Positions 36,752-45,782 of a DNA stretch of 64,000 nt are shown in pieces. The position numbers and the translations under genes are program-made. The notes beneath the pieces were generated by a model. It was not told the origin of the DNA. It saw only the letters and a program-made list of their open reading frames with translations, and did no database searches. The stretch comes from JAJRXR01 sp041402005 (GTDB lineage Bacteria > Planctomycetota > Phycisphaerae > Phycisphaerales > UBA1924): positions 132,344 through 196,343 of the forward strand of contig JAWKTB010000008.1 in the NCBI GenBank assembly GCA_041402005.1. The letters are read 5' to 3'. Positions within the stretch are counted from its first letter, which is position 1. The number at the start of each line of letters is the position of its first letter.

Positions 36752-39700
36752 GCTGGCTTCCCGTCGTCTTCCGCGACCCCGCGTGGCTCGCGGTCGTGCT
36801 GGTCTCGGCGCCTCTGGCGGTACTGGGCGCCAAGTGGTTCGTCGCGATGAGCCGCTGGCGTCGGGCCAGTGCGATCCTCGCCCGTGTCGTGCTGTTCACG
36901 CTGATCGCGGCCCTCCTCGCCGGGGCAAGCGCCGTGCGCGAGACGCGTCGCCTGGCCGTCGTCGGCGTCGTGGACCTGTCGGGCTCGGTCAAGCGTTTCA
37001 CGAACTTCACCGGCGCCGACACGGGCGCACCGATCGACCCGTCGGACGCGGTCCGCGCCTACCTCGCCCGCGCGACCCAGGGGCGCGAGGCGGACGACCT
37101 GCTGGGCCTGCTCGCGTTCGACGATCGCGCGCTCGCCGTCGCGACGCCCAGCGCCGCCGACGTCCTTGACCGCCCCCTGAACGCGCCCGGCTCGTCGGGG
37201 ACGAACATCGAGCAGGCCCTCCGCCGCGCCGCGGCGATGATTCCCCCCGACGCCGCCGGTCGCATCGTTCTCTTCTCCGACGGCGTGCAGACCGAGGGCG
37301 ACGCGGCGAAGGCCGCGGGTGAGCTGGCGACGCTGGCGCGCTCCGCGACCGGGGGCGCCGGCGGGATCGCGGTTGATGTCGTCCCGTTCAAGTACAACGT
37401 CCGGTCCGAGGTCGTCGTCGAGTCGCTCGACGCCCCGCCCCGGGCCGCGGGCGAGTCCACGGTCACGCTCCGCGTCGTGCTCCGCGCCTCGGCGCCCGCG
37501 ACGGGCACGCTCAGCGTCACCCGCGAGGGCGAGGTCGTCGACCTCGACCCGGACCCCGCGTACACGGGGCGTCGCCTGGCCCTCGAACCGGGCACGCACG
37601 TCGAGCTTGTGGACGTCGATCTGCCGCCCGGTTCGGTGCACCGCTTCGAGGCGGTCTTCGAGCCCGACGCCGACCCCGCGACGGGCGCGATCGCCTCCGA
37701 CACCGTCCTCGAGAACAACCGTGCCCGCGCGTTCACGATCACCCCCGGGCGGGGCTCGGTGCTGATCGTGCAGGGTCAGGGCATCCAGTCGACCGCCGAG
37801 GGCTCGCGCCTGGCGCGGACGCTGCGCGAGTCGGGTCTCGACGTGCAGACCGCGGATCCCGGCTCGCTGACACCCGACCTGCTGGCGTTGCAGGCGCATG
37901 ATCTCGTCATCCTCCAGAACGTCCCGGCGGACGCCGTCGATCTGCACGCGCAAGAAGCCCTCGGCGCCTACGTCCGCGACCTCGGGGGCGGGCTGGTGAT
38001 GGTGGGGGGGCCGGACTCCTTCGGCGCCGGCGGGTGGAAGGGCTCGCCGCTCGAGCCCATCCTCCCGGTCAAGCTCGATCTGCCCGAGCAGCTCGTCGTG
38101 CCCGAGGCGGCGATCGTCTTCGTGCTCGACAACTCGGGCTCGATGGCCGGCTCGGTCCTGGGCTCGGCAAGGTCGCAGCAGCAGATCGCCAACGAGGCCG
38201 CGGCTCTGGCGATCCGCTCGCTCGACGCCCGCGACCTCGTCGGCGTCGTGACATTCAACTCGAGCGCGAACCTCGTCCTCCCCCTGGCCAAGAACACGGA
38301 GCCCGAGCGGGCCGTCTCCGCCGTCGAGTCCATCTCGTCTGGCGGGGGCACCAACCTCGTCCCCGCGCTCGAGATGGCGTTCAAGCAGCTCGTGAACGTG
38401 GACGCGAAGCTCCGCCACGTGATCGTCCTCTCCGACGGGCGCTCGCGCGACGAGCAGATCCTGCCCGAGCTGGCTCAAGAGATGTACGACGAGGGCATCC
38501 GCGTCTCGACCATCGCCGTCGGCGACGGCGCCGACCTGGTGACGATGCACGCGATCGCCGACCGTGGTCACGGCGTCTTCTACAACGTCGTCAACCCGAG
38601 CGTGCTGCCCCGGATCTTCCTCAAGGCGGTCCGCGTGATCCGCTCGCCCCTGGTGCGCGAGCAGCCCTTCGACGTCGTCGTCCTGCCGACCGGTTCGCCT
38701 CTGATCGAGGGGTTGGGCCAGCCGCCCCGCCTCGACGGGCTCGTGCTCACCCAGGCCCGCGACGAGCCGACGATCACCTATGCCATGTCCACGCCGACGG
38801 GCGAGCCGGTGCTTGCGCACTGGTCGGTGGGCCTGGGCCAGGTGGCGGCGTTCACCTCGGACGCCGACCGTTGGGCCGAGCGCTGGCTGGACTGGGACGG
38901 GTACCGGCGCTTCTGGACGCAGACGGCGCGCCTGATCGGGCGCCCGCCGAGCCAGTCCGACGCGGAGCTGAGCGTCGTCGTGGACGCGGGGCGCCTGCGC
39001 CTTCGCATGAGCGCGTACGACGATCATGGCCAGCCGATCGACATGCTCGACGCGCCCGCGACTGTGTACACGCCCTCCGGGCGCCCGGAGGAGGTGACGC
39101 TGACGCAGACCGGGCCGGGCGTCTACGAGGGATCGGTCCCGGCGACTGAGTCGGGAAGCTATGTGAGCGTGATCAAGCCAAAGCTGGAAGGGCGGCGTCT
39201 ACCGCCGGTCCTCGGCGGGGCGTCGATCTCGGGCGGCGTCGAGTACCGACGTCTCGAGTCGGATGTCGGCGCCCTTTCCCGGATCGCGTCCGCGGGGCGC
39301 GGGCGAGTCCTCGACCTCGGCGACCCCGACGGGGCGGACCTGTTCGACCGGGCCAGCGTGCCGGTGCAGCGGGCGCTGATCCCGATCTGGCCCATGCTGC
39401 TCGCGTGGACGCTGTTCGTCTTCCTGCTCGACGTGGGCACGCGTCGCGTCGCGTGGGACCGCCTGATCGGGCGCGAGTTCGGGCCGGGCGTCATTCGGCG
39501 CGCGCGCGAGGCGGTCGAGGATCGCACGCACAGGGCCCATCGGGCGACCGAGAGCCTGCGCACGAAGCGTGCGGCCCGCGCGTCGCCCCAGATCACGACC
39601 AGGAGCCCGGCGCTGGGCGATGCGGACGCCGCCCGCGTGGTCGCCGAGGCGCGAAAGAAGCGGATGGAGGCGCACAAGGCGCGTCTGAAGGAGATCCGCG

Positions 39701-39891
39701 AGCAGAGCCGCGAGGGCGAGATTCTCCCCGGGCCGGCGTCTGAGAAGCTCTCCGGGCGCCCGCCGAAGGCGAAGACGGACACCAAGACGGAGAATGACGC
39801 GCCCGAGTCTGGCGCCGCGGATCTTCTGGCGGCCAAGCGGCGCGCCCGCTCACGCTACGAGACACCCGACGATGACAAGCCGTCAACCTGA
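36748..39891 (+). CDS. Membrane protein with two VWA domains and a glutamine-amidotransferase-like domain
   Basis: 1047 residues, GTG start coupled to the preceding gene. Two N-terminal helices (about 10-28, 42-63) are followed by a first VWA domain (VVGVVDLSGSVKRF, DxSxS MIDAS), a CARF/Ig-like strand region, a class-I GATase-like fold (HDLVILQNVPADAV, DLGGGLVMVGGPDSFGAGGW), and a second VWA (AIVFVLDNSGSMAGSV, SGGGTNLVPALEMA). After that come a beta-rich part, a C-terminal helix (WPMLLAWTLFVFLLDVG) and a charged tail. Such proteins pair with MoxR ATPases and Bat proteins in cell-envelope or stress roles; the exact job is unknown. Confidence 0.82.
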   Translation: MSWLPVVFRDPAWLAVVLVSAPLAVLGAKWFVAMSRWRRASAILARVVLFTLIAALLAGASAVRETRRLAVVGVVDLSGSVKRFTNFTGADTGAPIDPSDAVRAYLARATQGREADDLLGLLAFDDRALAVATPSAADVLDRPLNAPGSSGTNIEQALRRAAAMIPPDAAGRIVLFSDGVQTEGDAAKAAGELATLARSATGGAGGIAVDVVPFKYNVRSEVVVESLDAPPRAAGESTVTLRVVLRASAPATGTLSVTREGEVVDLDPDPAYTGRRLALEPGTHVELVDVDLPPGSVHRFEAVFEPDADPATGAIASDTVLENNRARAFTITPGRGSVLIVQGQGIQSTAEGSRLARTLRESGLDVQTADPGSLTPDLLALQAHDLVILQNVPADAVDLHAQEALGAYVRDLGGGLVMVGGPDSFGAGGWKGSPLEPILPVKLDLPEQLVVPEAAIVFVLDNSGSMAGSVLGSARSQQQIANEAAALAIRSLDARDLVGVVTFNSSANLVLPLAKNTEPERAVSAVESISSGGGTNLVPALEMAFKQLVNVDAKLRHVIVLSDGRSRDEQILPELAQEMYDEGIRVSTIAVGDGADLVTMHAIADRGHGVFYNVVNPSVLPRIFLKAVRVIRSPLVREQPFDVVVLPTGSPLIEGLGQPPRLDGLVLTQARDEPTITYAMSTPTGEPVLAHWSVGLGQVAAFTSDADRWAERWLDWDGYRRFWTQTARLIGRPPSQSDAELSVVVDAGRLRLRMSAYDDHGQPIDMLDAPATVYTPSGRPEEVTLTQTGPGVYEGSVPATESGSYVSVIKPKLEGRRLPPVLGGASISGGVEYRRLESDVGALSRIASAGRGRVLDLGDPDGADLFDRASVPVQRALIPIWPMLLAWTLFVFLLDVGTRRVAWDRLIGREFGPGVIRRAREAVEDRTHRAHRATESLRTKRAARASPQITTRSPALGDADAARVVAEARKKRMEAHKARLKEIREQSREGEILPGPASEKLSGRPPKAKTDTKTENDAPESGAADLLAAKRRARSRYETPDDDKPST

Positions 39892-40645
39892 GCCCCCGCC
39901 CGACACCGCGGCCCGTTTCAGCAACCGGGCGGACGACTACGTCCGCCATCGCCCGTCGTACCCCGCCGCGGCGATCGACGCGATCCTGCATGGGCTCCGC
40001 GAGCCCTCGAGGATCCACGCGGTCGATATCGGCGCCGGCACGGGGATCTCCACGCGACTGCTCGCCGATCGTGGGGTGCACGTCATCGCGATCGAGCCGG
40101 GCGAGGCGATGCGGGCCGCGGGGGAGTCTCGCGGGCGTCCGAACATCGAGTGGCGGGACGGGACCGCCGAGCGGACGGGTCTGCCCGACGCGTGCGCCGA
40201 TCTCGTGCTCGCGGCTCAGGCCTTCCACTGGTTCCGGCGGGCGGAGGCGCTCGCCGAGTTCCACCGCGTGCTCAAGCCGGGCGGGCGGCTCGCGTTGATG
40301 TGGAACGCCCGCGACGGGTCGGACCCCCTGACCGCGGGGTACATCCAGGCCATCCTCGACGCCGGGGGCGAGCACCCGTGCGAGCAGCGAGAGTTCGTCG
40401 CCGACACGATCAACGACGGCGACTTCTTCGCCCCGCCCCACGTCCTCAAAATGCCGAACGAGCAGTGCCTCGACCTCGACGGCCTCATCGGACGGGCCAT
40501 GAGCGCGTCCTACACCCCCAAGGACGGTGAGCGGGGCGAGTTCGTTCGCAACGCCCTTCGCGAGCTGTACGAACGCTTCAAGGGCGCCGACGGGTCGGTC
40601 GCGCTCCGCTACGAGACGCGTGTGTACCTGGCCGACAGGCTCTGA
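39872..40645 (+). CDS. Class I SAM-dependent methyltransferase
   Basis: 257 residues. The SAM-binding motif AVDIGAGTGISTRLLADRG is followed by acidic IEPGEAM and the DLVLAAQAFHWF segment typical of UbiE/small-molecule methyltransferases, with VLKPGGRLALMWN after it. The N-terminal AARFSNRADDYVRHRPSYP is characteristic of the Methyltransf_11 group. It overlaps the end of the VWA gene by 20 bp. The substrate is unknown. Confidence 0.85.
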   Translation: MTSRQPEPPPDTAARFSNRADDYVRHRPSYPAAAIDAILHGLREPSRIHAVDIGAGTGISTRLLADRGVHVIAIEPGEAMRAAGESRGRPNIEWRDGTAERTGLPDACADLVLAAQAFHWFRRAEALAEFHRVLKPGGRLALMWNARDGSDPLTAGYIQAILDAGGEHPCEQREFVADTINDGDFFAPPHVLKMPNEQCLDLDGLIGRAMSASYTPKDGERGEFVRNALRELYERFKGADGSVALRYETRVYLADRL

Positions 40646-40650
40646 CCCGA

Positions 40651-42288
40651 TCAGACAAGCGAACCGAACAGCGCCAGGCGTCGCGCCTCGTCGATGCGCA
40701 CGCGGACGATCTGGCCGACCAGGTCCTCGCCGGGCACGCCCGACGGCGCGTCGAAGTGGACGATCAGGTCCCCGTCGGTGCGGGCCGAGAGCTGCACTCC
40801 CGATGCCGTATCGATCTCGTCGAGCACCGCGGCCGCGGGGCTCGCGCCCCCGACCGTCAGCCCGACCATCCCCGTCCCCGGCTTGACGTCCACGCCCCGC
40901 TTCTTCTTCTCGGCCCGGCTCAACCCTTCGACCAGGACGGAGAACTCCCGCCCGACCTGCTCGCGGGCGATCTCGTCGGAGATCTCGGCCTGCAGGGCGA
41001 GCAGCTCGTTGTTCCGACGTCGCTTGACCGCCTCGGGCACGTCGTCCGGGATCTTCTCGTACGCGAGCGTTCCCGGCCTGGGCGAGTACTTGAAGATGAA
41101 CTGGTTCTTCGCCCGCGAACGGCGCAGCATCGCCTTGGTCGCCTCGAAGTCCTCTTCGGTTTCGGTCGGGAAGCCGACGATCACGTCCCCCGAGATCATC
41201 AGGGGGCGCCCGATCTCGGGCTGATCGAGGTGCGCCCGCGCCCGGTCGAGGAACTCGAAGTACTCCTCGATGGTGTACCCCCGGTTCATCTTCTTCAGGA
41301 CGCGGTCGGACCCCGACTGGGCCGGCACGTGCAGGTACCGGCAGATCCTGGGCGAATCGCGGATCACCTCCAGCACGTCGTCCCCGAAGTCACGGGGGTA
41401 GCTGGTCACGAAACGGAGGCGCTCGATCGACGCCGCCTCCTCGTGGATCCGGCGCAGCAGGTCCGCGAACGTCGTCACACGCTCGCCCGCGAACGCGTCG
41501 CGGTTGTGTGAGCCCTTGTACGTCCGACCTTTCTGAGGCTGCGTGATCCCACCCACGCTCACCGCGGCGCCATGCTCGAAGCGGTAGTGGTTCACCGTCT
41601 GCCCGAGCAGCGTCACCTCGATCACGCCCGCGTCGGCGAGGCGCTTGCACTCGTCCACGATGTGGTCGGGCGGGCGGTGCACCTCGGCGCCGCGCGTCCG
41701 GGGCACGACGCAGTACGTGCAGAACTTGTTGCACCCGCGGGTGATCCGCACGTACGCCGACCGGTTCCCGGCGTCGATCGGCGAGATTGCGCGCGAGAGG
41801 TCGAGCATCTCCAAACTATCGCCCGCCGCCGCGAGCGTCGAGCTCCGGCGCGACGCGTCCCCTTGCAGCGCGACCTCCCCCGCGGACCTCCTCGCCGCCG
41901 GCGTGTCCGCCGAGAGTGATGCCCTGGTTCGCAGCGCGTTGTCGATCAGCTCGGGCAACTTGTCCAGCTCACCGGGCCCGCACAGGACGTCAACGACCGG
42001 CGCCCGCTCAAGCATGCCGGCGCCGTCGCGTTCCGCCATGCACCCCAGCACGCCGACCACCAGTCCGGGCTGGGCCGCCTTGCGTTTCTTGATCTCCCCC
42101 AGGCGGCTCCAGACCTTCTGCTCGGCCCGCTCTCTGACCGAGCAGGTGTTGTAGAGCACGACGTCGGCCTCGCCCGCCTCGCTCGTGAACGAGTACCCCA
42201 GCTCGCGCAGGCGACCGGCGACCAGCTCCGAGTCGAGCTCGTTCATCTGGCACCCGTAGGTCTCGAGATAGACGCGCGCCGAGGGCAT
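40651..42288 (-). CDS. miaB: tRNA-2-methylthio-N6-dimethylallyladenosine synthase MiaB
   Basis: 545 residues, longer than the usual 440-470. The N-terminal UPF0004 domain binds a cluster via Cys13 (YGCQMN), Cys49 (NTCSVRE) and Cys83 (LGCMAE). The radical SAM cluster is at Cys186/190/193 (RGCNKFCTYCVVPRTRG), and a TRAM domain closes the protein. Extra length comes from a linker at about 122-165 rich in Ser/Ala and an insertion near 235-262 (SVGGITQPQKGRTYKGSHN), both absent from E. coli MiaB. It adds the methylthio group at tRNA A37. TAGCAT ends 7 nt before the ATG. Confidence 0.93.
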   Translation of the reverse strand: MPSARVYLETYGCQMNELDSELVAGRLRELGYSFTSEAGEADVVLYNTCSVRERAEQKVWSRLGEIKKRKAAQPGLVVGVLGCMAERDGAGMLERAPVVDVLCGPGELDKLPELIDNALRTRASLSADTPAARRSAGEVALQGDASRRSSTLAAAGDSLEMLDLSRAISPIDAGNRSAYVRITRGCNKFCTYCVVPRTRGAEVHRPPDHIVDECKRLADAGVIEVTLLGQTVNHYRFEHGAAVSVGGITQPQKGRTYKGSHNRDAFAGERVTTFADLLRRIHEEAASIERLRFVTSYPRDFGDDVLEVIRDSPRICRYLHVPAQSGSDRVLKKMNRGYTIEEYFEFLDRARAHLDQPEIGRPLMISGDVIVGFPTETEEDFEATKAMLRRSRAKNQFIFKYSPRPGTLAYEKIPDDVPEAVKRRRNNELLALQAEISDEIAREQVGREFSVLVEGLSRAEKKKRGVDVKPGTGMVGLTVGGASPAAAVLDEIDTASGVQLSARTDGDLIVHFDAPSGVPGEDLVGQIVRVRIDEARRLALFGSLV

Positions 42289-42295
42289 GGCGAGG

Positions 42296-42301
42296 ATGCT
42301 A
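42296..42301 (-). promoter_or_regulatory. -10 element TAGCAT, leaderless type
   Basis: Minus-strand TAGCAT, seven bases, then the miaB ATG at 42288. Confidence 0.5.
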
Positions 42302-42323
42302 CGCGGGCCTCCCGCCCTCGGAA

Positions 42324-42329
42324 TAGACT
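42324..42329 (+). promoter_or_regulatory. -10 element TAGACT, leaderless type
   Basis: TAGACT, six bases, then the ATG at 42336; divergent from the miaB element 22 bp away. Confidence 0.55.
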
Positions 42330-42335
42330 CCGCCT

Positions 42336-43979
42336 ATGGCCGGGGCTCTGCGAGAGTGGTTCCACGGGCTCTCGCTGGCGAACAAATGCCTCCTCCTCTT
42401 TGGCGCCGCCGTCACCCTCATCATCGTAATCGCCCTCTCCCTGCCCTGGATCAGGATGAACACGCTGGTGGACTCGGGCCAGCGGGAGGCCAGTCGCGAG
42501 GTCGTGCGCGCCTGGCGGGCGATCGACATCGAGCAGGGCGAGCGTCGCCCGTCGGTGCTGGGCTCGACGGTCGTCGAGCAGCTCTCGCTCGAGCGCGCCC
42601 GCCAGGAGGCCCGCTCCGACCGGTTCATCGCCCGCGCCCTCCTCCGCTTCACCGATGAGGACACGCCAGCCTCGGAGCTCTTCTCCTCCGACTGGGACGG
42701 CCTCAGCCGCCTGTACCGCTACGCGCTGCCCGTCCGCGACCCGCAGGGCGCCGTCACCTCGATCGTGCTCGCCGAGCGCAAGTCCGCCGACGCGGGCGCC
42801 CTGCTGGCGGTGAACACGCTCTACGTGCTCGCGGCGGGTTCGGTCGTGCTCGCCGTCGCCCTCGTCGTGTTCGCGGTCATTACCAACCGCCTGATCCTCC
42901 GCCCGGTCGAGTCGCTGCGTCAGACCGCCGACCGCGTGCGCGACGGGGACCTCGAGATCCGGGCGGTCCTGGACACGGGCGACGAGTTCGAGCAGCTCGC
43001 CGAGACGTTCAACCTGATGCTCACGGCGCTGGCGGATCGGCGTGACCAGCTCAGCGCGATCAACACGGCCCTGGACGTGAAGCTGAGCGAGGTCGCCGAG
43101 GCGAACGTCGCGCTGTACGAGGCCGCCAAGCTCAAGGGCGAGTTCCTGGCGAACGTGAGCCACGAGCTGCGGACGCCCCTCAACTCGATCATCGGGTTCG
43201 CGGAGCTGCTGCTGGAGATCGCCAAGGCGGAGAGCCGCGAGCGAGAGCAGGGTGGCCAGGCGCCCGAGGAGCCGGGCGGGGCGCGATCGCTCGAGAAGCG
43301 TCAGCGTTACCTCGAGAACATCGTCACCGCCGGTCGGTCGCTCCTGGAACTGATCGAGAGTCTGCTCGAGATGGCCAAGCTGGAGGCGGGCAAGATCGAC
43401 CTGGACATCCAGCCCATCAACGCGGTCGACGCCTGCCAGGGGCTCGTGGGCATGATCCACCCGCAGGCGACGCAGAAGGGTGTGGACGTCCGCCTGGAGG
43501 CGCCGGGCGAGGTCCCGCTGATCGAGACCGACGCCCGCAAGTTCCAGCAGGTCGTCTTCAACCTGCTCTCCAACGCGGTCAAGTTCTCCTCGGACCTCGA
43601 CAACCCGCCCAGGCGTGGCGAGGTCGTCGTCCGCGTCGAGCGCCTGCGCGAGGCCCACGCCCCCGACGACGCGCCGGAGCGCATCCGCGTGAGCGTCATC
43701 GACAACGGCCCGGGCATCGCGCACGAGGACCAGGCCCGCGTCTTCGAGAAGTTCCAGCAGCTCGACTCGGGGCACACCCGCGGGCACACCGGCGCCGGCC
43801 TTGGCCTGGCGATCGTGCGCGAGCTGGTCGCCGTGCTGCAAGGCGAGATCCAACTCGTCTCCGAGGTCGGGCGGGGCTCGATGTTCTCCGTCATCCTTCC
43901 CCGCCGCCTCGATCCCACGCGAGTCGATGAGCAGGGCGCGGAGAACCGCTTCAAGAGCGCGCTGACGAGGGGGGCCTAG
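42336..43979 (+). CDS. Membrane sensor histidine kinase (HAMP)
   Basis: 547 residues. Two membrane helices (about 15-38 and 160-185) bracket a 120-residue sensory domain; a HAMP domain (186-240, NRLILRPVESLRQTADRVRD) leads into the HisKA box with phosphorylated His276 (NVSHELRTPLNS). The ATPase motifs are N-box FNLLSNAVKF, G1 VIDNGPGI and G2 HTGAGLGLAI. A 20-residue Gln/Glu/Gly insertion (REREQGGQAPEEPGG) follows the H-box. No response regulator is adjacent, so it is an orphan kinase; the receiver protein at 14822 is a possible partner (inference). Confidence 0.92.
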   Translation: MAGALREWFHGLSLANKCLLLFGAAVTLIIVIALSLPWIRMNTLVDSGQREASREVVRAWRAIDIEQGERRPSVLGSTVVEQLSLERARQEARSDRFIARALLRFTDEDTPASELFSSDWDGLSRLYRYALPVRDPQGAVTSIVLAERKSADAGALLAVNTLYVLAAGSVVLAVALVVFAVITNRLILRPVESLRQTADRVRDGDLEIRAVLDTGDEFEQLAETFNLMLTALADRRDQLSAINTALDVKLSEVAEANVALYEAAKLKGEFLANVSHELRTPLNSIIGFAELLLEIAKAESREREQGGQAPEEPGGARSLEKRQRYLENIVTAGRSLLELIESLLEMAKLEAGKIDLDIQPINAVDACQGLVGMIHPQATQKGVDVRLEAPGEVPLIETDARKFQQVVFNLLSNAVKFSSDLDNPPRRGEVVVRVERLREAHAPDDAPERIRVSVIDNGPGIAHEDQARVFEKFQQLDSGHTRGHTGAGLGLAIVRELVAVLQGEIQLVSEVGRGSMFSVILPRRLDPTRVDEQGAENRFKSALTRGA

Positions 43980-44392
43980 CGGGCCGTATTGCCGACGGCG
44001 TCCACCGCGTTCTCGATGTGCGTCACGCGCGCTCGCCCGCGCCGATCGATGACGACCGCGACGGCGTCGATTCGGAGCGGGCGGTCCTCCCACCCGTTGG
44101 CCCGCCTGGCCCACTTGGCGAGGGCGACGAGCTTGGCCCGCTTGTGGCGCGTGATCGACGCCGCAGGTCTCGGGCGTTCGTGGTCACCTTCGAGGCGCGT
44201 CTTGACCTCGACGACGACGATCTCGCGCCCGCGAGGCGCCTCGCAGATCAGGTCGATCTCCCCCATGGGGGCGCGGACGTTCCGGGCGAGCACGCGGTAC
44301 CCGCGTCGTTTCAGGTATCTGGCCGCGATCCGCTCGCCGCGCCGCCCGAGGGGAGCGTGAAACCCGAAGGCGCCGAGGACGCGCCGAAGCAC
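43976..44392 (-). CDS. YraN/UPF0102 family nuclease-fold protein
   Basis: 138 residues. The pattern LGRRGERIAARYLKRRGYRVL, GEIDLICEAPRG and VVVEVKTR identifies the UPF0102 (YraN) family, a predicted PD-(D/E)XK-fold nuclease of Holliday-junction-resolvase type. E (GER), D (EID) and ExK (VEVK) are all present. It lies 4 bp after the SurA-like gene on the same strand and overlaps the end of the convergent kinase gene by 4 bp. Confidence 0.9.
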   Translation of the reverse strand: MLRRVLGAFGFHAPLGRRGERIAARYLKRRGYRVLARNVRAPMGEIDLICEAPRGREIVVVEVKTRLEGDHERPRPAASITRHKRAKLVALAKWARRANGWEDRPLRIDAVAVVIDRRGRARVTHIENAVDAVGNTAR

Positions 44393-44396
44393 GCCG

Positions 44397-45710
44397 TCAG
44401 CCCTTGGGCCCGTACCGCTCGGCCGCGATGTCCACGAGGCGGTCCCGGATCGTCTCGAGGTCGGTCACGCGAGCCCGCTCGACGAGGTGGCTGATGTACC
44501 TCGCCAGCTCGTTGTTCTGACGCTCGCTCAGCAGCTGCTGATAGATCTCGAGCTGGGCGTCGTAGAGGTCGACGTCGTGACGCTCGATCGCGTCGAGCTT
44601 CAGCCAGCACGTGAAGTCGCCGAGCTCGAAGGGGCCGGTCCAGTCGCCGACCTCGAGGGTTCGGGCCTGCTCGTTGAGGGCGGCGGCGCCGAAGAACTCA
44701 CCCGCCTTGTAGTCCCCCTCGAACTTCGCCTCTTGCAGCCCGCCGCCCTGGGGGTTCCACGAGTTCTCGGGGCGGGACGCGACGTTCTCGAACGCCTCGC
44801 CCCCCTGGATCGCCGCCCCGATCAAGGCGACAGCCTGCTCGTCGCTGGTCTTGACCCGGATCAGGCGGAACTTGGCGGTTGGTGGGGGATGGTATTTCTC
44901 CGCGTCCTGCTCGTACCGGAGCACGATGTCCCGCCAGCTCACGTTGACGCGCTTGTTGATCTCCTGGATGTACTGGTAGCGGACGAGCGTCAGCTCCTCT
45001 TCTTCCTTGAGCGTCTGGTCGAGCGTCTTGCCCGTCTCCTCGAGGGTCCGGCGCTCCGCCAACGCCCGCGATCCGCGGCTCTCACGCACCTTCACGTCTT
45101 GGAACGACTGCAAGAAGGCGCGCAACCCTTGCTTCTGCTCAGGCGTCAGGCTCGAGAGCGCCTCGGCCCTCAGCAACTCGTCCGCAAGCTGGGACTGCAA
45201 TCGCGCGTAGATCTCGTCTCGCGCAAAGATACGCCACGCCGTGGGCGGGCGGCGCGCCGCCTCCGCCGTCAGACGATCCGCCATCGGTTCCAGGAACGAG
45301 TCGGCATAGATCGGTCGCCCGTTGATGTCCCCGACCTTCGCGTTGACGAGCACCGGCGCCTCGATTGCCGACGCGTCCGCGGCGCCGGTCGTCGGCTCGC
45401 CGGGCGTCGTGAGGATGCGAGGCCGGTGTGAGATCGCCACCGCGGAGGGCTGGGTCGACGTCGCGTTCCCTGACTCGGTCCCGGCGTCCGAAGTCTGGTC
45501 GGACATCGAGGGCTCGGCGAGCGTCGGCTCGCCGCCCTCATCCGCGACCGGGGCGGCGAAGTCCTGAGGCTTGAGCGTCGGCCCCGACCCGCCGAGCCCG
45601 CTCCCGCCGCACCCGCCCACAACGAGCGATCCCGCGAGCCCGAGGGCGACGAGCAGGCCTCGCGCTCCCCGCCCCGTTGTCGTGAAGCGCCACATCGCTC
45701 GCTGGGCCAT
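44397..45710 (-). CDS. Lipoprotein of SurA/PpiC-like (peptidyl-prolyl isomerase) type
   Basis: 437 residues from ATG 45710 (a GTG seven codons earlier is possible). The N-terminus has a basic region, hydrophobic core and a lipobox-like GSLVVGGCGGSG. A Ser/Thr/Ala-rich spacer (about 40-120) is followed by a SurA-N-like helical domain (LVNAKVGDINGRPIYADSFLE, a typical GEPI...F entry) and a parvulin-like C-terminal part (AKFRLIRVKTSDEQAVALIG). The isomerase core is weakly conserved, so enzymatic activity is unsure. Probable periplasmic chaperone; it is followed by the YraN-like gene. Confidence 0.72.
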   Translation of the reverse strand: MAQRAMWRFTTTGRGARGLLVALGLAGSLVVGGCGGSGLGGSGPTLKPQDFAAPVADEGGEPTLAEPSMSDQTSDAGTESGNATSTQPSAVAISHRPRILTTPGEPTTGAADASAIEAPVLVNAKVGDINGRPIYADSFLEPMADRLTAEAARRPPTAWRIFARDEIYARLQSQLADELLRAEALSSLTPEQKQGLRAFLQSFQDVKVRESRGSRALAERRTLEETGKTLDQTLKEEEELTLVRYQYIQEINKRVNVSWRDIVLRYEQDAEKYHPPPTAKFRLIRVKTSDEQAVALIGAAIQGGEAFENVASRPENSWNPQGGGLQEAKFEGDYKAGEFFGAAALNEQARTLEVGDWTGPFELGDFTCWLKLDAIERHDVDLYDAQLEIYQQLLSERQNNELARYISHLVERARVTDLETIRDRLVDIAAERYGPKG

Positions 45711-45756
45711 GCCGCAGATCCCTCGCGTCACGCCGCCCTGGCCAGGCTCCTACCGC

Positions 45757-45762
45757 TAGGAT
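45757..45762 (+). promoter_or_regulatory. Candidate -10 element TAGGAT
   Basis: TAGGAT lies 20 nt before the ATG at 45783; the leader carries AGGAGG at 4 nt spacing. Confidence 0.5.
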
Positions 45763-45782
45763 CGCCCAGACCAGGAGGCCTC

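Noticed and set aside
36631..39027. Open frame of 798 codons antisense to the VWA gene
   Set aside because: No recognisable domain; the VWA frame is clearly coding and coupled to its neighbour.
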